A model generated the notes under the pieces. The model was not told the DNA's origin. It ran no database searches and saw only the letters and a list, made by a program, of their open reading frames with translations. Shown piece by piece: positions 37,227 to 47,177 of a stretch of DNA of 64,000 nucleotides. The stretch comes from Psychrobacter sp. 4Dc (GTDB lineage: Bacteria; Pseudomonadota; Gammaproteobacteria; Pseudomonadales; Moraxellaceae). The number at the start of each line of letters is the position of its first letter. Position 1 is the first letter of the stretch. The stretch is taken from contig NZ_PJAT01000039.1 in NCBI RefSeq assembly GCF_002836715.1, positions 1 through 64,000 of the forward strand, given 5' to 3'. A program made the translations under genes and the position numbers.

Positions 37227-38297
37227 ATGGGTCGTTATATCTTAAAAAGACTACTACTGATATTGCCGACACTATTTTTGATATTGCTTGCCAATTTTGT
37301 GATCGTACAGGCGGCACCGGGCGGGCCTGTTGAGCAGCAGCTGGCACTTATTGAGCAGGGCGCAAAAGATAATGCGCTTGGCGGTAATATTGGTGCGGGC
37401 AGTGCAGGTGGCAACGACAGTACTTATCAAGGCACGCGTGGTCTCTCTGAGGAGATGGTCGCTGCGATCAATGCTCAATATGGCTTTGATAAATCCGCTC
37501 CAGAGCGATTTTGGCTCATGCTAAAGAACTACGCTCAGCTAGATTTTGGTGAGTCGTTTTTTAAAGGGCAGTCGGTGACCGATCTTATCATAGAGAAGCT
37601 GCCAGTCTCGATATCGCTTGGGCTGTGGAGTACGTTGCTCATCTATATGATCGCTATTCCGCTAGGCGTCTATAAAGCGATGCATCATGGCTCAGGCATT
37701 GATAAAGCCACTGCTATGCTGCTAGCGATCGGACATGCAATACCTGTGTTTGTCTTCGCAGTGATTTTACTGGTTTTCTTTGCAGGTGGCAGCTATTGGA
37801 ATATCTTTCCATTACAGGGACTGACGTCCGAAAATTTTGATCAGCTAAGCGCGCTTGGTAAAGTAAAAGATTATTTTTGGCATTTGGCGTTACCGCTGCT
37901 GGCAAGTACTGTAGGCGGTTTTGCAGGTTTGACCTATCTGACCAAATTCAGCTTTTTAGAGGAGCTGGGCAAACAGTATGTACTCACTGCTCGTGCTAAA
38001 GGCTTAGGTGAGCGTCAAGTACTATACGGACATGTTTTTCGCAATGCGATGTTGATTATTATCGCAGGTATTCCGGCCGCTATCGTTGGTATCTTCTTTG
38101 CCGGTAACTTTTTGATTGAAATTATCTTTAAACTTGATGGTCTCGGTTTACTAGGTTTTGAAGCCATTCAACAACGCGATTATCCAGTGATCTTTGGCAC
38201 GCTATTTATCTTTACCTTAGTGGGGCTGCTGCTGCAATTAATCAGTGATTTAAGTTATCACTTAATTGATCCTCGTATTGATTTTGAGGGCCGCTAA
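37227..38297 (+). CDS. yejB: Peptide ABC transporter permease YejB
   Basis: A 356-residue inner membrane permease. It starts MGRYILKRLLLILPTLF, the family N-terminal helix, and has six predicted membrane segments. The cytoplasmic EAA loop (YVLTARAKGLGERQVLYGHVFRNAM, about 252-275) contacts the ATPase. A periplasmic loop at about 40-75 is Gly/Asn-rich. AGGA lies nine bases before the ATG. Its stop overlaps the yejE start (TAATG), so translation is coupled. Confidence 0.93.
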   Translation: MGRYILKRLLLILPTLFLILLANFVIVQAAPGGPVEQQLALIEQGAKDNALGGNIGAGSAGGNDSTYQGTRGLSEEMVAAINAQYGFDKSAPERFWLMLKNYAQLDFGESFFKGQSVTDLIIEKLPVSISLGLWSTLLIYMIAIPLGVYKAMHHGSGIDKATAMLLAIGHAIPVFVFAVILLVFFAGGSYWNIFPLQGLTSENFDQLSALGKVKDYFWHLALPLLASTVGGFAGLTYLTKFSFLEELGKQYVLTARAKGLGERQVLYGHVFRNAMLIIIAGIPAAIVGIFFAGNFLIEIIFKLDGLGLLGFEAIQQRDYPVIFGTLFIFTLVGLLLQLISDLSYHLIDPRIDFEGR

Positions 38298-39409
38298 TGT
38301 CAAATAATCAACCTTCACCAAATCGCAGTACTATTAATAGCGAACCAGATAAAGCGCCAATGCCTGAGCAGCTATCTACCACAAAAAAGCAACGCTTGAA
38401 CCCTATCTGGCAAGCACGACTCAATCGCTTTCGTCAAAATAGACTTGGGGTGATATCGCTGTTTGTTTTCGCAGTGATATTTGTTATTTGTATGGCAGCT
38501 AACGTCATTGCCAATGACAAACCTTTACTGGTTCAATATCAAGGCGATTATTACTTTCCGGTATTAAAGGCCTATCCTGAAACGACGTTTGGCGGTGTAT
38601 TTGAGACCGAAACCAATTATAAAGACCCTGCAGTGCAGTCGCTGATTGATGAGCAAGGGTTTTATATAATGCCGCCTATTCCGTTTGCCGACCAGACGCC
38701 CAACGTCGAGCTTGGTCTGCCTTATCCAGCAGCACCCAATGCTCAGAACTGGCTTGGTACTGATGATATGGGACGTGATGTGCTGGCACGGATACTTTAT
38801 GGTATGCGAGTGTCGTTACTGTTTGGTCTGGCCTTGACGCTTGCGGGTGCACTGATTGGGATTATCGTCGGTGCGGTACAAGGTTATTATGGCGGCTGGG
38901 TAGATCTGGCAGGGCAGCGATTTATGGAAGTATGGGGCGGTATGCCTCAGCTGTTTATGATTATTATTTTGGTCAGTCTGTTTAGTCCCAGCATTATTAT
39001 GCTGTTCGCCATGATGCTACTGTTCGGTTGGATGGGTTTGGTCGGTTTGGTACGGGCAGAGTTCTTACGAGCCCGCAACTTTGACTATGTGCGAGCTGCA
39101 CGCAATTTAGGTGTTTCGGACAGCCAAATCATGCTCAGACATATCTTACCTAATGCATTAGCTTCTAGTTTGTCGCAGTTGCCATTTATTCTAACGGCCA
39201 ATATTATCGCTTTGACTGCGCTGGATTTCTTGGGGTATGGATTGCCACCTGGCTCGCCGTCTCTTGGTGAGCTAATGGTACAAGGGAAGAACAACCTTGA
39301 TGCACCTTGGCTTGCCTTGTCAGGATTCTTTAGTTTGACCTTTATTTTGTCATTGCTCATCTTCGTCGGCGAAGCGCTGCGTGATGCATTTGATCCGAGG
39401 CGTTCTTAA
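38297..39409 (+). CDS. yejE: Peptide ABC transporter permease YejE
   Basis: The 370-residue partner permease. After a polar N-terminus of about 40 residues comes a first membrane segment (about 53-73), a periplasmic loop of about 90 residues containing the conserved HWLGTDDMGRDVLAR-type sequence (here NWLGTDDMGRDVLARIL), then five membrane segments. The EAA loop reads YVRAARNLGVSDSQIMLRHILPNAL. It overlaps yejB by one base and ends one base before yejF. Confidence 0.93.
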   Translation: MSNNQPSPNRSTINSEPDKAPMPEQLSTTKKQRLNPIWQARLNRFRQNRLGVISLFVFAVIFVICMAANVIANDKPLLVQYQGDYYFPVLKAYPETTFGGVFETETNYKDPAVQSLIDEQGFYIMPPIPFADQTPNVELGLPYPAAPNAQNWLGTDDMGRDVLARILYGMRVSLLFGLALTLAGALIGIIVGAVQGYYGGWVDLAGQRFMEVWGGMPQLFMIIILVSLFSPSIIMLFAMMLLFGWMGLVGLVRAEFLRARNFDYVRAARNLGVSDSQIMLRHILPNALASSLSQLPFILTANIIALTALDFLGYGLPPGSPSLGELMVQGKNNLDAPWLALSGFFSLTFILSLLIFVGEALRDAFDPRRS

Positions 39410-39410
39410 T

Positions 39411-41090
39411 ATGATTAAAAATATTGTCGCCACCGAGCACAGCAACGCACAAAATGAAATCCCTAATAGTGCACAAGATAAGCTTATGCTAACCGTAGAT
39501 AAGCTTACTATCATAACTGCTACAGGCATCCAGTTGGTCGATGCGCTGTCTTATGAGCTAAGACAAGGGCAAACATTAGCCATCGTTGGTGAGTCAGGCT
39601 CTGGCAAATCAATTGCCAGTCTTGCGCTATTAGGTCTGTTACCAGATAGTTTGACCATCACGGGTGTGGTACAGCTTGCAAATACGGTAGGTATGTCTAC
39701 CTTGCCCATAGCGAATGATAAGGCGCGTAATGCTGCATTGCAGTCTATTCGTGGACAGCGTATCGGTATGGTATTTCAGGAGCCGATGACTGCATTAAAC
39801 CCACTACATACGGTCGCGAAACAAATTGCTGAATCGTTGCGTCTAGTTGGCGTGCCTAAGAAGCAATGGCAAGAAACCAGCATTGCTTTGCTAAATGATG
39901 TCAATATTACTGATCCTGCTGACAAGTTGAGCCGTTACCCACATGAGTTATCGGGTGGTCAGCGTCAGCGAGTGATGATTGCCATGGCATTGGCTCAGCA
40001 GCCTGATATTTTAATTGCTGATGAGCCAACGACTGCGCTCGATGTTACCTTGCAGCATGAGATTTTGACGCTACTAGATTATCTCAAAAGCAAGCACAAT
40101 ATGGCGATGATATTAATCAGTCATGATCTCAATTTGGTCAGGCGCTATAGTGATGAGGTCATCGTTATGCGCCAAGGTCAAACCATCGAACAGGGTCAAA
40201 CGTCAGCGGTATTTGATCAGCCTAAAGCTGATTATACTTGCACACTTATCAAGCAAGACTTTGGGCAGGCATTAGTCATAGAAGACGATAACGCAGATAA
40301 ACAATCAAGCGTACTAGAAGTGAAACGCCTTAACGTACAGTTCCCAGTTGAAAAAGGTCTGTTTGGTGGTACCAAGCGCTGGTTCGACGCGGTTAAAGAT
40401 GTCGATATGACGCTACAAAAAGGCCAAGCATTGGGTATCGTCGGTGAGTCTGGCTCTGGAAAAACCACCATTGCGCTGGGGCTTAGCCAACTACTGAGCA
40501 ACCAAGCACGTGTGAATGGGCAGATAGTGGTCAACGGGCAAGATATCTCAGCATTGTCCAAAAAAGCGCTACGTAAATTCCGCTCGCAGATACAGATGGT
40601 ATTTCAAGATCCATTTGCCAGTATTAATCCGCGTATGACGGTCATGCAAATCGTGGAAGAAGGATTGTTAGTACAAGGCGTGGATAAAGTCGCCCGTCAG
40701 CAAGCGGTGCTAGATAGTCTTGCTACGGTACATTTGCCTTTAGCATTTGCGCAGCGTTATCCTCATGAGCTGTCAGGTGGTCAGCGTCAACGCGTGGCGC
40801 TGGCGCGTGCCCTCATTATGAAACCAAGCTTACTTATATTGGATGAGCCGACCTCTGCGCTCGACAGTACCACACAGGTCACAGTAGTTAGTTTATTACG
40901 TGAAATACAAGAAAGACTAGAAATCAGTTATGTCTTTATCAGTCATGATCTCAAGGTAGTACGTGCACTGTGTCAGCATATCATGGTGTTAAAACAAGGC
41001 ACTTGCGTAGAATCTGGACGTACCGAAGATCTCTTTAATCACCCGCAACATATTTATACTCAGCAATTGTTAAAGGCAAGTACTGACTAG
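39411..41090 (+). CDS. yejF: Peptide ABC transporter ATPase YejF, two nucleotide-binding domains
   Basis: A 559-residue fused ATPase. Each half has Walker A (GESGSGKS near 62; GESGSGKT near 349), the signature LSGGQRQR and Walker B (ILIADEPTT; LILDEPTS). It powers the YejBE permease pair. I use the ATG at 39411, which follows GAGG and sits just after the yejE stop; the frame opens ten codons earlier inside yejE. It is the last gene of the operon. Confidence 0.94.
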   Translation: MIKNIVATEHSNAQNEIPNSAQDKLMLTVDKLTIITATGIQLVDALSYELRQGQTLAIVGESGSGKSIASLALLGLLPDSLTITGVVQLANTVGMSTLPIANDKARNAALQSIRGQRIGMVFQEPMTALNPLHTVAKQIAESLRLVGVPKKQWQETSIALLNDVNITDPADKLSRYPHELSGGQRQRVMIAMALAQQPDILIADEPTTALDVTLQHEILTLLDYLKSKHNMAMILISHDLNLVRRYSDEVIVMRQGQTIEQGQTSAVFDQPKADYTCTLIKQDFGQALVIEDDNADKQSSVLEVKRLNVQFPVEKGLFGGTKRWFDAVKDVDMTLQKGQALGIVGESGSGKTTIALGLSQLLSNQARVNGQIVVNGQDISALSKKALRKFRSQIQMVFQDPFASINPRMTVMQIVEEGLLVQGVDKVARQQAVLDSLATVHLPLAFAQRYPHELSGGQRQRVALARALIMKPSLLILDEPTSALDSTTQVTVVSLLREIQERLEISYVFISHDLKVVRALCQHIMVLKQGTCVESGRTEDLFNHPQHIYTQQLLKASTD

Positions 41091-41363
41091 TTTAAACGAC
41101 TTACTGTAGCCACTGAGACTGATCAATCAAATTAAGCGACTAAATCAAGCGACTTGGTATAAAATTGATACATCGCAGTTCATAATAATAGCGACATATT
41201 GAAAAAAGCAGTGGTACAATAATTTTAGAGAGCTGCCCATTTTATAATGCTGTGATGCGTATCTTTATACATTCTGGCGCTCGTAAATTAGTAATATTTA
41301 ACTGGCTGGCAAAAACGGTCTTTATTGCAGTTAAAACCATCATTAAAAAGGATTTTTGTGCTC

Positions 41364-42668
41364 ATGAAAACACAAAACAGTATTACTAAATTGGTAAAGA
41401 ACAACAGCTTGCAGCATGCTGGTTATTTGGCTGTCGCTAAAACTCGGGCGAAGGTATTAAAAGCAGTGTCCTATGTGATATCTATTAGAAGACCGATGTT
41501 ATTCGTTGGTGAGACTGCCTGTGATGAGCTGTGCGATATGCTTATCAATGAAGGCAATACCAATGTGTTTATTGTCACGGATACAGTGCTCAACGAACTG
41601 GGCATACCTGCGAAAGTCACTGATTATCTAGATGCGAAAAATATCAGTTATCACATCTATGACGGTATTACGCCAGATCCTACTTTTAAAGTAGTTGAAG
41701 AAGGGCTACGTCAGTCTATAGAAGCCAATTGTGACTCTATCGTGGCTATTGGTGGCGGCTCAGTGATCGATGCGGCCAAAATGATAGCAATGTCTCAAGG
41801 CAATAAGTGCAAGCCAAAGCAGCTAATCGGTATTCTTAAAGCAAGAAAGCCTGCAACGCCGCTATACTGCGTACCAACGACAGCTGGCACGGGTTCAGAA
41901 GCGACACTTGGTGCAGTAGTGTCTGATGACAAAACGCATCAAAAAGCATTGTCTATCGACCCAAGAATGGTACCACTAGCCGCTGCGATTGACCCAGTTA
42001 TTATGAAAGGCATGCCAGCCCATATAACAGCAGATACTGGCATTGATGTATTGACCCATGCCTTAGAAGCATGGATGAGTGCCAATGCTAGCGTAGAGAC
42101 AGATTATTATGCAGCCTCTGCCGTAAAATCTGTTATGCATTACCTACCACTAGCTTATAAAGACGGTGGCAATTTAAAAGCAAGAGAAGAGATGGGTATC
42201 GCCGCTCATTATGGCGGGATTGCCTTTAACAAAGCAGGTTTGGGTTATGTGCATGCTATTGCGCATCAGTTAGGCGCTTACTATAGTATTCCGCATGGCC
42301 GTGCTAATGCCATCGTGTTGCCTTATGTGCTCGACGTCAATCGCAAAGCGAGCAAAAAAAGACTGGCTGCATTGGCGAAAAGAACCGGTATGGTACAGGA
42401 TGGTCAAGCAGCTAATGGCGATAGTGAGATAGCAGATCACCTTATCACGCAAGTTAGAAACTTGATTGCAGATCTAAACATCGATCCGACTGTCAATGGT
42501 ATGCAAACCAGCGACTTTAATGATATTGCAAAGGCAGCTGCAAAAGAAGTCAGTGATACTTATGCCGTGCCAACCTATCTGTCAGCAACTGAAATGAAAG
42601 AAATTCTAATGAAGATTAAGCAGGCAAGTGACGAACGTGCTGATAAAGATAGCCAAAAATCTTCATAA
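41364..42668 (+). CDS. Iron-containing alcohol dehydrogenase (type III)
   Basis: A 434-residue NAD(P)-dependent dehydrogenase. The nucleotide loop is GGGSVIDAAKM (about 126-136), followed by TTAGTGSEAT. The metal ligands are expected in DTGIDVLTHALEAW (Asp, then His) and in AIAHQLGAYYSIPHGRANA (two His). The N-terminal 40 residues are Lys-rich and longer than in EutG or AdhB. Substrate is not readable. AAGGA lies upstream; both GTG at 41358 and ATG at 41364 are possible, and I prefer ATG. It is monocistronic with its own terminator. Confidence 0.9.
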   Translation: MKTQNSITKLVKNNSLQHAGYLAVAKTRAKVLKAVSYVISIRRPMLFVGETACDELCDMLINEGNTNVFIVTDTVLNELGIPAKVTDYLDAKNISYHIYDGITPDPTFKVVEEGLRQSIEANCDSIVAIGGGSVIDAAKMIAMSQGNKCKPKQLIGILKARKPATPLYCVPTTAGTGSEATLGAVVSDDKTHQKALSIDPRMVPLAAAIDPVIMKGMPAHITADTGIDVLTHALEAWMSANASVETDYYAASAVKSVMHYLPLAYKDGGNLKAREEMGIAAHYGGIAFNKAGLGYVHAIAHQLGAYYSIPHGRANAIVLPYVLDVNRKASKKRLAALAKRTGMVQDGQAANGDSEIADHLITQVRNLIADLNIDPTVNGMQTSDFNDIAKAAAKEVSDTYAVPTYLSATEMKEILMKIKQASDERADKDSQKSS

Positions 42669-42700
42669 TTCTATGTTTACATTGATAACCTTACGATAAA

Positions 42701-42738
42701 TAAAAGCCCATTACTTTTTTGAGAATGGGCTTTTTTAA
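42701..42738 (+). terminator. Terminator of the Fe-alcohol dehydrogenase gene
   Basis: AAAAGCCCATT and AATGGGCTTTTTT pair around a short loop and end in a T run. Confidence 0.88.
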
Positions 42739-42836
42739 TGCATTGAGGTAATAAAGTTTCCGTCTTATTTCTATAGTTAACTCATACTAAAATATATAAT
42801 CGTTATCAAATAATCGTTTAATTTATCTTGTGATTA

Positions 42837-43006
42837 GGGCGTGTCTTCATTTTAAAAATGGTGATAAAAATGAGATAAATGGCAGTCAAACAAGGAAAAT
42901 AGCGCAGATAATATCGAGATATTAGTCAGCTATTTGACGCCGTTTGGCAAGATTTAGCCATTTTTAACCCATTTAGATGACTATCGATTGAATTGAGGAC
43001 ACGCTC
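42837..43006. mobile_element. MITE-like 170-bp element with terminal inverted repeats
   Basis: The ends GGGCGTGTCTTCATTT and, on the other strand, GAGCGTGTCCTCAATT match at 13 of 16 positions. Both ends abut a TA dinucleotide (42835-42836 and 43007-43008), a possible target duplication as with IS630/mariner-type transposases. No coding capacity is present. A non-autonomous element is the best reading. The parent IS family is not certain. Confidence 0.65.
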
Positions 43007-43122
43007 TAAACCCAGTTGCTAAAAAATATCTTAATAAACTGTAAATATATAACAGTATAGGAATGTTTCAGTGATACAAAAGCGTTAGGATGTTTAAAGG
43101 ATATTACGCTTAGGAGATTTTC

Positions 43123-44337
43123 ATGAACCGCATATTACCATCTAAAATCATAGGGTTAGTTATCATAGCGAGTAGTGCGATTTACGCAGGCTGCGCATCA
43201 ACTGAAAACAGCTCTACTGTAAAGAACACAACTGCCGCTAACCCATATGCACCGACTACACCAGGATTGGCAGTAGCCACAGTAGCGGGTGGGTGTTTTT
43301 GGTGTGTTGAAGCAGGTTATGAAAAAATCCCTGGCGTGGTAGAAGTCGTGTCTGGCTATACGGGTGGCACCGCTGAAAACCCAACCTACAAGCAGGTGTC
43401 GGCAGGTGGTACTGGGCATACAGAAGCGGCGCAGGTGTATTATGATCCTAAGAAGATTACTTACAATGGCATAGTACAGGCGCTATGGAGAATCGCTGAT
43501 CCTACTGATGATAAAGGGCAGTATGTTGATCGCGGCACACAGTACCGTCCAGCAATTTTCTATAACAATGCGCAAGAAAAGCAAATCGCAGAAGCAGCCA
43601 AGCAATCCCTGCAAGCATCTGGTGTGTATGACAAGCCAGTAGTGATTGAGATTGTACCTGCTAGCACTTTTTATCCTGCTGAAGAGTATCATCAGGATTA
43701 TTATAAAAAGAACCCGATACGCTATAAAGCTTATACCTTTAATTCTGGTCGCTATCAATTTATCGAGAGTGTCTATGGTAAAAACTATGAGCTTGATTTT
43801 AGTAAGTTTACGCCCGAAGCAGATAGCACACAGCAAGTGACGCCAAATAACACATCGGATAGTAAGGTAGGCAAAGGTTTTAACCCAGATACATTTGTAA
43901 AACCTTCACAAGATGCGCTAAAGAAGTCCCTTAGTGATATTCAGTACAAGGTCACACAAAAAGAAGGTACCGAGCGCGCCTTTGATAATGAGTACTGGGA
44001 TAATAAAGAGCCTGGATTGTACGTGGACGTCGTATCTGGTGAGCCACTGTATTCTTCGCGTGATAAATATAAGTCTGGTACAGGTTGGCCGAGCTTTACT
44101 CGCCCATTGGATACGAGCTTAGTGGTTGAAAAGCCAGATAGAGGAATATTTGGAACCCGTACTGAAATTCGTAGCCGTTACGCGGACTCACACGTGGGCC
44201 ATGTATTTGATGACGGTCCAGCACCGACAGGTAAGCGCTATTGCATGAACTCAGCAGCGCTCCGCTTTATTCCGCTTGCAGATATGGAAGCTGCTGGTTA
44301 TGGCGATTGGGTAGATGATGTAAAACCAGTTGGTTAG
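43123..44337 (+). CDS. msrAB: Lipoprotein MsrA-MsrB fusion, methionine sulfoxide reductase
   Basis: A 404-residue protein that repairs both S and R methionine sulfoxides. Signal peptide with lipobox IYAGC (Cys24) predicts a lipid-anchored envelope protein. The MsrA domain (about 50-215) has GGCFWC with catalytic Cys58 and EEYHQDYY. The MsrB domain (about 265-395) has [16 protein letters not shown] and catalytic Cys374 in RYCMNSAAL. The four zinc cysteines of some MsrB proteins are absent. Fused periplasmic Msr proteins are known in Neisseria (PilB) without this lipoprotein arrangement. TAGGAG precedes the ATG. The MITE-like element lies 117 bp upstream. Confidence 0.94.
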   Translation: MNRILPSKIIGLVIIASSAIYAGCASTENSSTVKNTTAANPYAPTTPGLAVATVAGGCFWCVEAGYEKIPGVVEVVSGYTGGTAENPTYKQVSAGGTGHTEAAQVYYDPKKITYNGIVQALWRIADPTDDKGQYVDRGTQYRPAIFYNNAQEKQIAEAAKQSLQASGVYDKPVVIEIVPASTFYPAEEYHQDYYKKNPIRYKAYTFNSGRYQFIESVYGKNYELDFSKFTPEADSTQQVTPNNTSDSKVGKGFNPDTFVKPSQDALKKSLSDIQYKVTQKEGTERAFDNEYWDNKEPGLYVDVVSGEPLYSSRDKYKSGTGWPSFTRPLDTSLVVEKPDRGIFGTRTEIRSRYADSHVGHVFDDGPAPTGKRYCMNSAALRFIPLADMEAAGYGDWVDDVKPVG

Positions 44338-44363
44338 TGCTATTTTCTATCGCTCAGCCAAAC

Positions 44364-44391
44364 AAAAAGGACGCATTAGCGTCCTTTTTGT
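44364..44391. terminator. Bidirectional terminator between msrAB and folE
   Basis: AAAAAGGACGC and GCGTCCTTTTT pair around ATTA, with A and T runs on both sides, serving the convergent genes. Confidence 0.9.
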
Positions 44392-44427
44392 TTGTTGTTA
44401 CTCATAACAGCCTAAAATATTAATAGT

Positions 44428-45039
44428 TTAAAACGCCGGTTGGCGCTTAGGGACGGCACCCAAAAACTCATTACGAGCTTGATTGTTGTGTTGATACTCA
44501 CCAAGCATCGCGGTACTACGCGTGGTTGAATGCTGTTTGCTGACACCGCGCATCATCATACACATGTGCGAGGCATCCATGACTACCGCCACGCCGCGAC
44601 AGCCAGTAACATCCATGATGGTTTGTGCAATCTGTTCACTCAGGTTTTCTTGTATTTGTAGACGACGGGCAAACATATCGACAATGCGGGCAAACTTCGA
44701 TAGCCCCAGTACTTGACCATCAGGCAGGTAGCCAATATGAGCCACACCATGGAACGGTAGCATATGATGCTCGCACAGTGAATAAAACTCAATGTTCTGT
44801 ACCAGTACTAGCTCACGATTGGTCGATGGAAAAACCGCATCATTGACCACCTCTTCAATGCTTTGATGATAGCCTTTGGTTAAGTGAGCAAAAGCCTTTG
44901 CCGCACGTACAGGCGTGTCTAATAAACCAGGACGATCTAAGTCTTCGCCAGTTGAACCAATCAGTTGGCGATAGGATTCGGTACTTTCTTTATAATCTGG
45001 GGTTATTATTGGGGTGTTACTCATAAGTTTGGCAGCCAT
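44428..45039 (-). CDS. folE: GTP cyclohydrolase I
   Basis: A 203-residue enzyme that converts GTP to dihydroneopterin triphosphate, the first step of folate synthesis. Zinc and active-site residues are in [16 protein letters not shown] (about 89-104) and [20 protein letters not shown] (Cys and His). [10 protein letters not shown] is the C-terminal family block. The start could be the ATG at 45039 or the one five codons later (MSNTP); neither has a clear ribosome binding site. A perfect 7-bp inverted repeat lies 27 bp upstream. Confidence 0.95.
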   Translation of the reverse strand: MAAKLMSNTPIITPDYKESTESYRQLIGSTGEDLDRPGLLDTPVRAAKAFAHLTKGYHQSIEEVVNDAVFPSTNRELVLVQNIEFYSLCEHHMLPFHGVAHIGYLPDGQVLGLSKFARIVDMFARRLQIQENLSEQIAQTIMDVTGCRGVAVVMDASHMCMMMRGVSKQHSTTRSTAMLGEYQHNNQARNEFLGAVPKRQPAF

Positions 45040-45469
45040 CCAAAATGTGGGTGTAGCTTAACGTTGAATCCTATCATGTCAGGATTCTTATAAAATTGTG
45101 CAAGCTGGGAAGGGCTGTGATTATACTCGAAATCTGCTGAACTTCATACTGCTGTAGCAAGCAGTTGAGTGTTTAATCTGTTCAGAGTCGTCAGACAAAT
45201 CAATAGGGTCATAACTATAACGGTGTATACCGTTTAGAACGTTTATATAAAGACCGTTATGGATGGCAGATATCTGATTGGTTTACTAAATGAGAGGTTA
45301 ATACAACGTTAATGAGAGTCGACAAGTACAGTTTACGACTGTTTACTTAAACTAATTCGTGTATAATAAGTCATCTTTTGATTTGCATCATTTCATGACG
45401 CGTCACTTTCTGATTACTCTAAATAAACCTATACTCTAAATCATCTCGATTGATTCAAAAGGAAATCTT
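45040..45469. other. 430-bp intergenic region between divergent folE and fabI
   Basis: It holds the inverted repeat at 45066-45087 on the folE side and, on the fabI side, a TATAAT at 45362-45367 with only weak -35 candidates (GTTTAC at 15-bp spacing). No RNA or small frame with a start signal was seen. Confidence 0.4.
45066..45087. promoter_or_regulatory. Inverted repeat upstream of folE
   Basis: GAATCCT-ATCATGTC-AGGATTC is a perfect 7-bp dyad with an 8-bp centre, placed 27 bp before folE. It could be an operator or an RNA hairpin; no known regulator was matched. Confidence 0.4.
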
Positions 45470-46279
45470 ATGCTATTGCAAGGACAACGATTTGTCGTAA
45501 CTGGCATCGCAAGTAAACTCTCTATCGCTTGGGCTATTGCAGAAGCGCTACACCGCGAAGGCGCCTCACTGATCCTGACTTATCCGAATGATAAAATCAA
45601 AAAGCGTGTGGACATGGCTGCCGAACAGTTCGAAGCGGATTTGGTGCTAGAGTGTGATGTCGCCTCTGATGAGTCGATTGCTGCTTGTTTTGAGCAAGTA
45701 ACCGCGCATTGGGGTGATGGTATTGATGGTGTGGTACACGCCATTGGTTTTGCCCCAATGGATCAGCTCGATGGTGACTTTGTCAATGCTACCACGCGTG
45801 AAGGCAGCCACATAGCACATGATATTTCTAGCTACAGCTTTGTGGCATTGGCAAAAGCAGCTCGTGAGTTGCTTGCAATGCGTCATGGTTCTATGCTGAC
45901 ATTAACTTATGAAGGCAGTATCTCAGTATTGCCAAACTACAATGTCATGGGTATGGCAAAAGCCAGTCTTGAAGCCAGCGTGCGCTACTTAGCGACTTCT
46001 ATGGGCGGCGAAGGTATCCGTGTCAATGCGATCTCAGCAGGTCCAATTCGCACGCTAGCTGCTAGTGGCATCAAATCATTCCGCAAAATGCTCGATATCA
46101 GCGAAAAAATCGCACCACTACAACGTAATGTCAATCAGATGGAAGTAGGTAACGCAGCACTATTCCTATTATCTCCGTGGGCATCTGGTATCACGGGTGA
46201 GATCATGTTTGTTGATGCAGGTTTTAATACCGTCGCTATTAGTGAGCAGTTGATGATGCTGGATGAGCCAGCGCAATAA
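45470..46279 (+). CDS. fabI: Enoyl-[acyl-carrier-protein] reductase (NADH)
   Basis: A 269-residue short-chain dehydrogenase that reduces trans-2-enoyl-ACP, the last step of each fatty acid elongation cycle. The NAD loop is [17 protein letters not shown] (about 11-27), and the catalytic pair is Tyr157 and Lys164 in NYNVMGMAK. This is the triclosan-sensitive FabI type. AAAGGA lies six bases before the ATG. The gene is monocistronic with a strong terminator. Confidence 0.96.
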   Translation: MLLQGQRFVVTGIASKLSIAWAIAEALHREGASLILTYPNDKIKKRVDMAAEQFEADLVLECDVASDESIAACFEQVTAHWGDGIDGVVHAIGFAPMDQLDGDFVNATTREGSHIAHDISSYSFVALAKAARELLAMRHGSMLTLTYEGSISVLPNYNVMGMAKASLEASVRYLATSMGGEGIRVNAISAGPIRTLAASGIKSFRKMLDISEKIAPLQRNVNQMEVGNAALFLLSPWASGITGEIMFVDAGFNTVAISEQLMMLDEPAQ

Positions 46280-46339
46280 TCATTTAAGTATTTTTTGCGT
46301 TGATGGTCATTACCAATGATTCACTCAGCTATTGAAATT

Positions 46340-46367
46340 GAAAAGGCAGCCAATTGGCTGCCTTTTC
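46340..46367 (+). terminator. fabI terminator
   Basis: AAAAGGCAGCCA and TGGCTGCCTTTT pair almost without a loop, a perfect palindrome with A and T flanks. Confidence 0.85.
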
Positions 46368-46414
46368 TCGTTATACTATGAGTCTTTTTGGCAGTAGACC
46401 TTTAGGTGACAAAT

Positions 46415-47113
46415 ATGATAACCAAGTTACCAAAGTGGATATTGTGGGGTGGGGCAGTATTGGCATTTAGCGCCGGCTGCGTGAATACAACCGCATTGAT
46501 GGGATTTGCCAATTTATCAGTCTCGCATGTCACCGGTAATGTCAGCTTGTTTGCAGCAGCTATCGCTTATTCAGACGCCCACAGTATTTTGTATATCGGA
46601 GCGCTTTTGCTGTCTTTTTTGGCAGGAGCGATATTGAGTGGTTTTGTCATTGGGCAGACATCCTTAACACTAGGCCGTCGTTACGGGCGTGCGCTATATT
46701 TTGAAGCAGCATTACTAATAGCTGCCTACTGGTTATATCAGCAGCATGACTATCTCGGACAATTGGCAGCAGCGATGGCCTGCGGATTACAAAACGCGAT
46801 GGTAGCCACTTATAGTGGAGCAGTTATTCGCACAACTCATTTGACAGGACTGACATCCGATATGGGTGCAGCAATCGGTAACTGGCTTGCGGGTCGCTCC
46901 ATTAGTAAGCCGACATTGGGCTTTCAAGCCATTATTTGGTATTGCTTCTGCGGTGGCAGTACAGTGGGGGCTTTTTTGTTTGCCAAAGTTAGCTATGATG
47001 CGCTGCTTGTACCCATCGCAATCGTTCTAACAGCAGCATTTATATATAACTATGTCTCAGATCATCTGCCAGAGGTGAGAGAAACAAAACTAAAAAAGCG
47101 CTCATCATCATGA
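46415..47113 (+). CDS. DUF1275 (YoaK-like) membrane protein
   Basis: A 232-residue integral membrane protein with about six to seven hydrophobic segments. The family pattern is the N-terminal AFSAGCVNTTALMGFANLSVSHVTGNVS block, and GLQNAMVATYSGAVIRTTHLTG in the middle. The transported substrate, if any, is unknown. I use the ATG at 46415, eight bases after AGG; a GTG three codons upstream overlaps that site. Confidence 0.88.
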   Translation: MITKLPKWILWGGAVLAFSAGCVNTTALMGFANLSVSHVTGNVSLFAAAIAYSDAHSILYIGALLLSFLAGAILSGFVIGQTSLTLGRRYGRALYFEAALLIAAYWLYQQHDYLGQLAAAMACGLQNAMVATYSGAVIRTTHLTGLTSDMGAAIGNWLAGRSISKPTLGFQAIIWYCFCGGSTVGAFLFAKVSYDALLVPIAIVLTAAFIYNYVSDHLPEVRETKLKKRSSS

Positions 47114-47177
47114 CAAGCGCTTCTTATTTTTGCTGTTAATACTAGATAACTGGCTTTATCTGCCGTTCTGCCATCTT

